Source of the DNA: Rhodospirillales bacterium
GTDB taxonomy: Bacteria > Pseudomonadota > Alphaproteobacteria > Rhodospirillales > Shumkoniaceae
Length of the DNA stretch: 64,000 nt
Assembly (NCBI GenBank): GCA_014859895.1
Contig: JACZKS010000130.1
Location: forward strand, 1 to 64,000
Reading direction: 5' to 3'
This document shows, one piece after another, positions 58,844 to 64,000 of the stretch. The notes below the pieces were generated by a model. That model was not told the origin of the DNA. It saw nothing but the letters and a program-made list of their open reading frames with translations, and did no database searches. How positions within the stretch are numbered: position 1 is the stretch's first letter; each line of letters begins with the position of its first letter. Position numbers and translations under genes: made by a program.

Positions 58844-59764
58844 ATGATGACGGCAATCGATCACACAACAACCGATGACGGCGCCGGACAGTCGCCGGGA
58901 TTGTGGCGCTATCTGAGGGCGTTGGCCCGCGATCCGGTGACGCTGCTGGCGGTGGTCTTCCTGATCGTGCTCGCGATCAGCGCCCTCGGCGCCGAACTCG
59001 TGGCGCCCCACGATCCGACACGCCTGTCGCTGGCCATGCGCAACAAACCGCCTCTGAGCCCAGGCCTCCTGGAAGGCGTGACGCACTACCTGGGAACCGA
59101 TGAACTGGGGCGGGACCTTCTCAGCCGCCTGATCTTCGGCGGCCGCGTTTCCATCGCGGTCGGATTGATCGGCGCCCTGTTCGCGGGAGTGTTCGGGACG
59201 ACCCTGGGCTTGATCGCCGGCTACTACCGGGGGCGGACGGACGACGCGGTCATGCGGGCGGTCGACGCAATGGCGGCGCTGCCGACCCTGCTCATCGCCC
59301 TTTTCTTCCTGTTCGTCGTAGGCGCCGGGTTCTGGAACCTGGTCATCGTCCTGGCTTTTGTGCGCTGGCGCGTGTTCGCCAGGCTTACGCGCGGCATGGT
59401 CCTGTCGCTCAGGGAGCAGCCCTACGTGCTGGCGGCAAAGGCGATCGGAGCATCGGACACGCGGATCATTTTCCGCCACGTGCTGCCGAATATCCTGTCG
59501 CCGCTCATGGTGCTGTTCACGCTGGAGGTCGCGGTGCTGATCCTGGCGGAAGCGGCGCTCAGCTTTCTGGGATTCGGCATCCAGCCGCCCGATTCCTCGT
59601 GGGGCCTGATGATCGCCCGCGGCCGGGAATACCTGACATCGGCGTGGTGGCTGGTGACCCTGCCCGGACTGGCCATCTTTCTGACGACGCTGGGCCTCAA
59701 CCTGGTGGCGGCGTGGGCCCGCGCCATCACCGATCCGGTCCAGCGCTGGCGGTGGCTGGCATGA
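58844..59764 (+). CDS. ABC transporter permease, DppC type (second operon)
   Basis: A 306-residue permease with the DppC features LGTDELGRDLLSRLIFGGRV, and the EAA loop PYVLAAKAIGASDTRIIFRH. It ends FLTTLGLNLVAAWARAITDP. The stop overlaps the following ATPase start (ATGA). Confidence 0.93.
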   Translation: MMTAIDHTTTDDGAGQSPGLWRYLRALARDPVTLLAVVFLIVLAISALGAELVAPHDPTRLSLAMRNKPPLSPGLLEGVTHYLGTDELGRDLLSRLIFGGRVSIAVGLIGALFAGVFGTTLGLIAGYYRGRTDDAVMRAVDAMAALPTLLIALFFLFVVGAGFWNLVIVLAFVRWRVFARLTRGMVLSLREQPYVLAAKAIGASDTRIIFRHVLPNILSPLMVLFTLEVAVLILAEAALSFLGFGIQPPDSSWGLMIARGREYLTSAWWLVTLPGLAIFLTTLGLNLVAAWARAITDPVQRWRWLA

Positions 59765-60768
59765 CCCGGGAACCACAAGCGCAGGGCGAGGGCCGCGTCC
59801 TCGAGGTCGCCGATCTCTGGGTGGAGTTCGCCACGCCGGGGGGCACGGTCTACGCCGTCAACGGCGTCGGCTTCGATCTGCGCCGTGGCGAAACGCTGGC
59901 GATCCTCGGCGAATCGGGGTGCGGCAAGAGCGTCACCGCGCTGGCGGTCATGGGCATCCTGCGCGCGCCGCCGGCGCGCTTCCGGGCGCGGACCATGCGG
60001 CTGGGCGAGGTCGATCTGCTCCGGGCGTCGCCGGCCGAGATGCGGAGCATCCGCGGGGCGAGGATCGCGATGATATTCCAGGATCCGTTCATGTCGCTGA
60101 ACCCGACAAAGACGGTCGGGCAGCAGATCGGCGAAGTGTTCCGCGTCCATCGCGGTGTTTCGCAGGCCGAGGCGCGCCGCCTAGCCATCGGCCTGATGGA
60201 GCGCGTGCGGATTCCGTCCGCCAAGCGCCGGGTCGACGACTATCCGCACCAATTCTCGGGCGGCATGAGCCAGCGCATCATGGTCGCCTCCGCCATTGCC
60301 CTCGGTCCGGAGATCCTGCTTGCCGACGAACCGACTACCGCGCTCGACGTGACGGTTCAGGCGCAGATCATGGACATTCTCGCCGAACTGCGCCGTGAAA
60401 GCGGCATGGCCGTGGTGCTGATCACCCATGATCTGCGGCTGGCGGCCGAGACCGCCGAACGGGCCGCGGTCATGTACGCGGGTCGGATCGTGGAGACCGG
60501 GCCGATGGCGGACATCTATGCCCGTCCGCGCCACCCCTATACCATCGGCCTTCTGCGTTCCCTGCCGGACGACGAAGGGCAGCGCCGGCGGCTCCATCCG
60601 ATCGCCGGTACGCCGCCGGTGCTGTCGCAACTGCCGGCCGGCTGCGCTTTCGTTCCGCGCTGCCAATGGGCGCAGGCGCGCTGCTCCCGGGAACTGCCGC
60701 CGATGCGCCCGGTCGCGGGCGAGCAAGCCTGCGCCTGCCATTTTGCCTCGGAGTTGACCCTTGCCTGA
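59761..60768 (+). CDS. ABC transporter ATP-binding protein, DppD type (second operon)
   Basis: A 335-residue ATPase: Walker [15 protein letters not shown]-loop [14 protein letters not shown], signature FSGGMSQR, Walker [13 protein letters not shown]-loop ITHDLR. The C-terminal extension has [13 protein letters not shown] and Cys residues ([12 protein letters not shown]). Start at ATG 59761. Confidence 0.94.
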   Translation: MTREPQAQGEGRVLEVADLWVEFATPGGTVYAVNGVGFDLRRGETLAILGESGCGKSVTALAVMGILRAPPARFRARTMRLGEVDLLRASPAEMRSIRGARIAMIFQDPFMSLNPTKTVGQQIGEVFRVHRGVSQAEARRLAIGLMERVRIPSAKRRVDDYPHQFSGGMSQRIMVASAIALGPEILLADEPTTALDVTVQAQIMDILAELRRESGMAVVLITHDLRLAAETAERAAVMYAGRIVETGPMADIYARPRHPYTIGLLRSLPDDEGQRRRLHPIAGTPPVLSQLPAGCAFVPRCQWAQARCSRELPPMRPVAGEQACACHFASELTLA

Positions 60769-61762
60769 GTCCCCGAACATGGACGAACCGCTGCTGCGGG
60801 TCGAAGGTCTGGTCAAGCATTACCGGCTCGATGACGGCTCAGCCTTCCGGCGGAGCGGCAAGACGATTCGCGCCGTCGACGGCGTCGACCTGACGCTGGC
60901 CGCCGGCGAAACACTGGGAGTCGTTGGCGAATCCGGATGCGGCAAATCGACCATCGCCAAGGCCGTGCTGCGGCTCGAGGAGCCGACTGCCGGGCGCGCG
61001 TGGTTTCGCGGGCAGGATCTTTTCGGGTTCTCCCGCCGGGCGTTTCGCCAGGTCCGGCGCGAGTTGCAGATCGTGTTCCAGAACCCTTACGCCTCGCTGA
61101 ACCCGCGCATGCGGATCGGCGATATCATCGGCGAACCCTTCGAGGTGTTCCCGGACCTCGTGCCCGGGGCGGACAGGAAGCGGCGCATCGGCGAGTTGCT
61201 GGAGCGGGTGGGACTCAGCCCGGCGGCGGCCGGCCGCTACCCGCACGAGTTCTCGGGCGGGCAGCGCCAGCGCATCGGCATCGCCCGGGCGCTGGCCCTG
61301 CGCCCCGCCTTGATCGTCTGCGACGAGCCGGTGTCGGCGCTCGACGTCTCGGTCCAGGCCCAGATCATCAACCTGCTGGAGGACATCCAGAAGGACAGTG
61401 GGGTCGCCTACATCTTCATCGCCCACGACCTGACGGTGGTGCGCCACATCTCGCACCGGGTCGCCGTCATGTACCTCGGCCGCATCGTCGAGGAGGGAAG
61501 CGTCGAAGACGTCTTCGAGCGTCCCACCCATCCCTACACGCAGGCGCTGCTGTCGGCGGCGCCGAACCCGGCCCGGTCACACGACAGCCGCATCATCCTG
61601 GCCGGGGACATCCCCGATCCTTCCGACCCGCCGTCCGGGTGCCGGTTCAGGACCCGCTGCTGGAAGGCGACCGAACTGTGCGCCCGCGAGGAGCCGGCCC
61701 TGGCGCCGCGAACCTCTCCGGCCCATCGCAGCGCCTGTCATCACGCCGCGGATCACGGCTGA
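60761..61762 (+). CDS. ABC transporter ATP-binding protein, DppF type (second operon)
   Basis: A 333-residue ATPase: Walker [15 protein letters not shown]-loop [14 protein letters not shown], signature FSGGQRQR, Walker B IVCDEPVSALD, H-loop IAHDLT, then HPYTQALLSAAPN and FRTRCWKATELC. The TTG at 60761 has GGAG seven bases upstream and overlaps the previous gene; ATG 60779 is the alternative. Confidence 0.93.
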   Translation: MPESPNMDEPLLRVEGLVKHYRLDDGSAFRRSGKTIRAVDGVDLTLAAGETLGVVGESGCGKSTIAKAVLRLEEPTAGRAWFRGQDLFGFSRRAFRQVRRELQIVFQNPYASLNPRMRIGDIIGEPFEVFPDLVPGADRKRRIGELLERVGLSPAAAGRYPHEFSGGQRQRIGIARALALRPALIVCDEPVSALDVSVQAQIINLLEDIQKDSGVAYIFIAHDLTVVRHISHRVAVMYLGRIVEEGSVEDVFERPTHPYTQALLSAAPNPARSHDSRIILAGDIPDPSDPPSGCRFRTRCWKATELCAREEPALAPRTSPAHRSACHHAADHG

Positions 61763-61835
61763 ACATTCCCGTCATCCGGTCGAAGGTCAAAGCGGGAAAG
61801 CGAGGGCGTCCCAGGCCAATGGGGTGCCGGCACGT

Positions 61836-63965
61836 TCACTGCTGGATGGGCCGCGCCCCCCGCCCCTCGGCGGCGGCGATGGAGGTGGGCGGCACGAACC
61901 GCGAGGGCTGCCCCGTAAAGGTCAGGACCAGCTTGTGCATGGCCCGCGTACAGGCGACGTAGAGAAGATTCCTGTCCATGGCGGTGTCGTAGTTCCCATC
62001 GCTGGTTTCCGGCACGACGACCTGATCGAACTCCAGCCCCTTGGCCATATGCGCGGTGCAAACGACGACGCCCCGGCGAAACGAGTCGCTGCCGGCACCC
62101 AGGAGGTGCGGCTTGTGGCCGGCGTCGCGAAGCGCGGCGAAGATGCGGTCCGCCTGCTTCTGCGTCTTGCAGATAATCCCAAGCGAGTTGTGACCCGCCC
62201 CGGAAAGGCCGTCGATCGTCTCCCCGATCTTGCCGAGTTCTTCTTCCTTGTTCCTGCACATCAACACCTGCGGCGCTTCGCCATGCCGCCTGATCGCCAC
62301 CAGGTCGGGGTCGGGCAGGATTCCTTTGGCAAACTGCATGATCTCGAAGCTGGATCGGTAACTCTTCGAAAGCTTCACGCACGTCGCCTGCCGGAGCACG
62401 CGCTGGATGTCCTCCGCCCTTGACGCGCTGTATGGGTTGACCGCCTGGTTGGCGTCGCCGAGGATGGTCTTCTTGCACCGGAATACCCCGGCGATCACCG
62501 CATAGTGGACGGGCGTGTAGTCCTGCATTTCGTCGATCAGGAGATGCTTGATGGTGCCGCGCTCGGTTCGCAGCCCCTCCAGGCGCATCTTCAGGTAGAT
62601 CAGCGGAAACACGTCGGCGTACTCGAGCCTGCCTTTCGCGGCCGACCTCAAAAGATCCGGCTGCCCCACCCACTCGAAAAGGTTCTTGTAGGTCTCCCGC
62701 AGGCTTGACTGACGGTACATCTGTCGCACGGTGGTCCGCAGCGTAGCCCGCTCAGCCGTCGTCAGGTCGAAATGGTAATAGATCCCGATCTTGTGCTCGA
62801 TCGCATCGACGACGCGCGCGATGCGCTCGGTGGCGCCGATGCCCCGATTTTTGTCGAAGGCCTCCTGGATGGACCAGGCCGGGATCGGTCGGCGCCTGAC
62901 CTGCAAATCCTTGGCGACGAAACATTGGCGCTCCACATGCTCGGCATAGTCGTCGATGCGCCTGACGAACTCCGGCGAGGACTTGAAGGAAATCCTGCGC
63001 CGCATCTCCTCATCGTCTTTTTCGGCCAGCGTAGCGGTCTGCTCGAAAAAGGTCTGAAACCGGAATTTGTGGTCCAGGAGCTCGTCGGCGAGGGTCTCCA
63101 TGCCGATCTGTTCAATGGCTTCCTCGCCCAGCTCCGGCAGCACGTTGGAAATGTAGTCGGCGAACACCCGGTTCGGCGAGATGATGAGGATGTCGCTCGA
63201 TGTCAGGCTGTCCTTGAAGCGATAGAGAAGGAAGGCGATCCGGTGCAAGGCGATCGACGTCTTTCCCGAGCCGGCAACCCCCTGGATGATCAGGACGTCG
63301 GCATGCTCGTTGCGGATGATGGCGTTCTGGTCGCGCTGGATCGTGGCGACGATGGTCTTCATGCCGTCGTCGGAGGCGCGGCTCAGTTCCTCCTGCAGGA
63401 CGTCGTCGATGATGTTGAGCCCGCTTTCGAGCATGAACTCCAGCCGACCGTCGCGGATCCGGTACTGGCGCTTGAGGGCGATCTCGCCGGAAACGTCGCC
63501 CGCAGGTGACGGGTAGCGGGCCGGCCCCGTTTCGAAGTCATAGAAAAGACTCGAAATCGGGGCGCGCCAGTCGAACACGACGCTCCGCCCCAAGACATCG
63601 TCATAATGGGCGTGAACGCCGATGTAGACGGGCAGCATCGGACTCCCATGGCCAACTCCGATAAAATCCACGCGCCCGAAGTATGGGGAGGAGATAAGCT
63701 TGTTGATGCGCCTTTTCGCCGCGGTGGCGGCTTCCCCGGTGGCGACCGCCTGCTCGATGGACTGCCGCGTCGCGATCTTCTCGACGTGGTCCATATCGGC
63801 CCGGTGTTCCCAGGAATAGGCCTTCTGCTCCTGGACCTCCTGGGCATAACGCCTGACCCGGGCATCGATCTGGTGCAGCGCGTCGCGAAGCACTTCCTTC
63901 ACGTCTTCGAGGTACGCCCGCTCTTCAACTTCCGTCCGATTGATCGTCACTGGGTTCAAGGTCAT
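61836..63965 (-). CDS. helD: HelD-type superfamily 1 helicase/ATPase
   Basis: A 709-residue SF1 protein. The N-terminal region (about 1-110) is a charged helical arm (EERAYLEDVKEVLRDALHQI). Then FDWRAPISSLFYDFETGPA, typical of HelD, Walker A IIQGVAGSGKTSIALHRIAF, Walker B HLLIDEMQDYTPVHYAVIAG, and the C-terminal motif LLYVACTRAMHKL. HelD proteins free stalled RNA polymerase from DNA; some homologues act as general UvrD-like helicases. It is convergent with the ABC operon. Complete within the window. Confidence 0.9.
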   Translation of the reverse strand: MTLNPVTINRTEVEERAYLEDVKEVLRDALHQIDARVRRYAQEVQEQKAYSWEHRADMDHVEKIATRQSIEQAVATGEAATAAKRRINKLISSPYFGRVDFIGVGHGSPMLPVYIGVHAHYDDVLGRSVVFDWRAPISSLFYDFETGPARYPSPAGDVSGEIALKRQYRIRDGRLEFMLESGLNIIDDVLQEELSRASDDGMKTIVATIQRDQNAIIRNEHADVLIIQGVAGSGKTSIALHRIAFLLYRFKDSLTSSDILIISPNRVFADYISNVLPELGEEAIEQIGMETLADELLDHKFRFQTFFEQTATLAEKDDEEMRRRISFKSSPEFVRRIDDYAEHVERQCFVAKDLQVRRRPIPAWSIQEAFDKNRGIGATERIARVVDAIEHKIGIYYHFDLTTAERATLRTTVRQMYRQSSLRETYKNLFEWVGQPDLLRSAAKGRLEYADVFPLIYLKMRLEGLRTERGTIKHLLIDEMQDYTPVHYAVIAGVFRCKKTILGDANQAVNPYSASRAEDIQRVLRQATCVKLSKSYRSSFEIMQFAKGILPDPDLVAIRRHGEAPQVLMCRNKEEELGKIGETIDGLSGAGHNSLGIICKTQKQADRIFAALRDAGHKPHLLGAGSDSFRRGVVVCTAHMAKGLEFDQVVVPETSDGNYDTAMDRNLLYVACTRAMHKLVLTFTGQPSRFVPPTSIAAAEGRGARPIQQ

Positions 63966-64000
63966 GGATCCGCGCGCAACGCTTTGCTCTTGAGGGCCGA

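Overview
The window is GC-rich DNA with proteobacterial gene families throughout: RND and MacAB efflux, dipeptide-type ABC operons, TorD/NrfD respiratory modules, sigma-54 control, ACR3 and ArsC. It is probably an alphaproteobacterium, and Rhodospirillales-like is a guess. No rRNA, tRNA or ribosomal protein gene is present to fix the taxonomy.

Layout. (1) 0.1-10.5 kb, minus strand: one tight efflux operon of RND adaptor, RND pump, outer-membrane factor, Bcr/CflA MFS, MacA and MacB, with a divergent TetR regulator at 10.8-11.4 kb. An IS630-type transposase tail lies at the left edge. (2) 11.6-21.7 kb: an RpiR/SIS regulator divergent from a peptide-type ABC uptake operon that also carries an alpha/beta hydrolase, an M20 amidohydrolase and an isoaspartyl peptidase/asparaginase. 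(3) 21.7-22.8 kb: spliced remnants of a tyrosine integrase and two IS3-family elements. (4) 22.8-25.7 kb, minus: arsR-arsD-arsA, with ArsD fused to a carboxymuconolactone decarboxylase (CMD)/AhpD-like domain. (5) 25.9-35.2 kb, minus: rhodanese, PAS/GAF histidine kinase, sigma-54 response regulator, a sigma-54 promoter, then a molybdenum oxidoreductase set in the order FeS subunit, NrfD subunit, catalytic subunit, TorD chaperone. (6) 35.4-45.4 kb, plus: dsbB, an ACR3-like carrier, dsbA, a broken ScsB/DsbD gene, arsR, an ArsP-type permease, a mini-thioredoxin, a DGC protein, a CDF exporter, a glutaredoxin-type arsC, a third arsR, a thioredoxin-type arsC and acr3. (7) 45.5-53.0 kb: two small envelope genes divergent from a two-component pair, followed by a LolD-like ATPase, an FtsX-type permease, a LolA-like protein and an outer-membrane barrel. 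(8) 53.0-53.7 kb: debris holding two successive fluoride-riboswitch-like aptamers, stubs of an antiporter and a MutS-like gene, two type I-C-like CRISPR repeats around one spacer, and an IS3 orfA fragment. (9) 53.7-61.8 kb: an IclR regulator divergent from an aldehyde dehydrogenase and a second peptide-type ABC operon. (10) 61.8-64.0 kb: a HelD-type helicase.

The segment from about 22.7 to 53.7 kb is bounded by IS3-family debris on both sides. It carries three ArsR regulators, two arsenate reductases of different folds, ArsA/ArsD, ACR3, an ArsP-like permease and much periplasmic thiol chemistry, so it reads as an arsenic/thiol-redox island between two ordinary catabolic ABC loci. The most interesting signals are the tandem fluoride aptamers with a decayed operon, the sigma-54-controlled molybdoenzyme of unknown substrate beside rhodanese and ars genes, the ArsD-CMD fusion, the dsb-ars module, and a two-component/ABC/LolA/barrel envelope system with a shared promoter motif.
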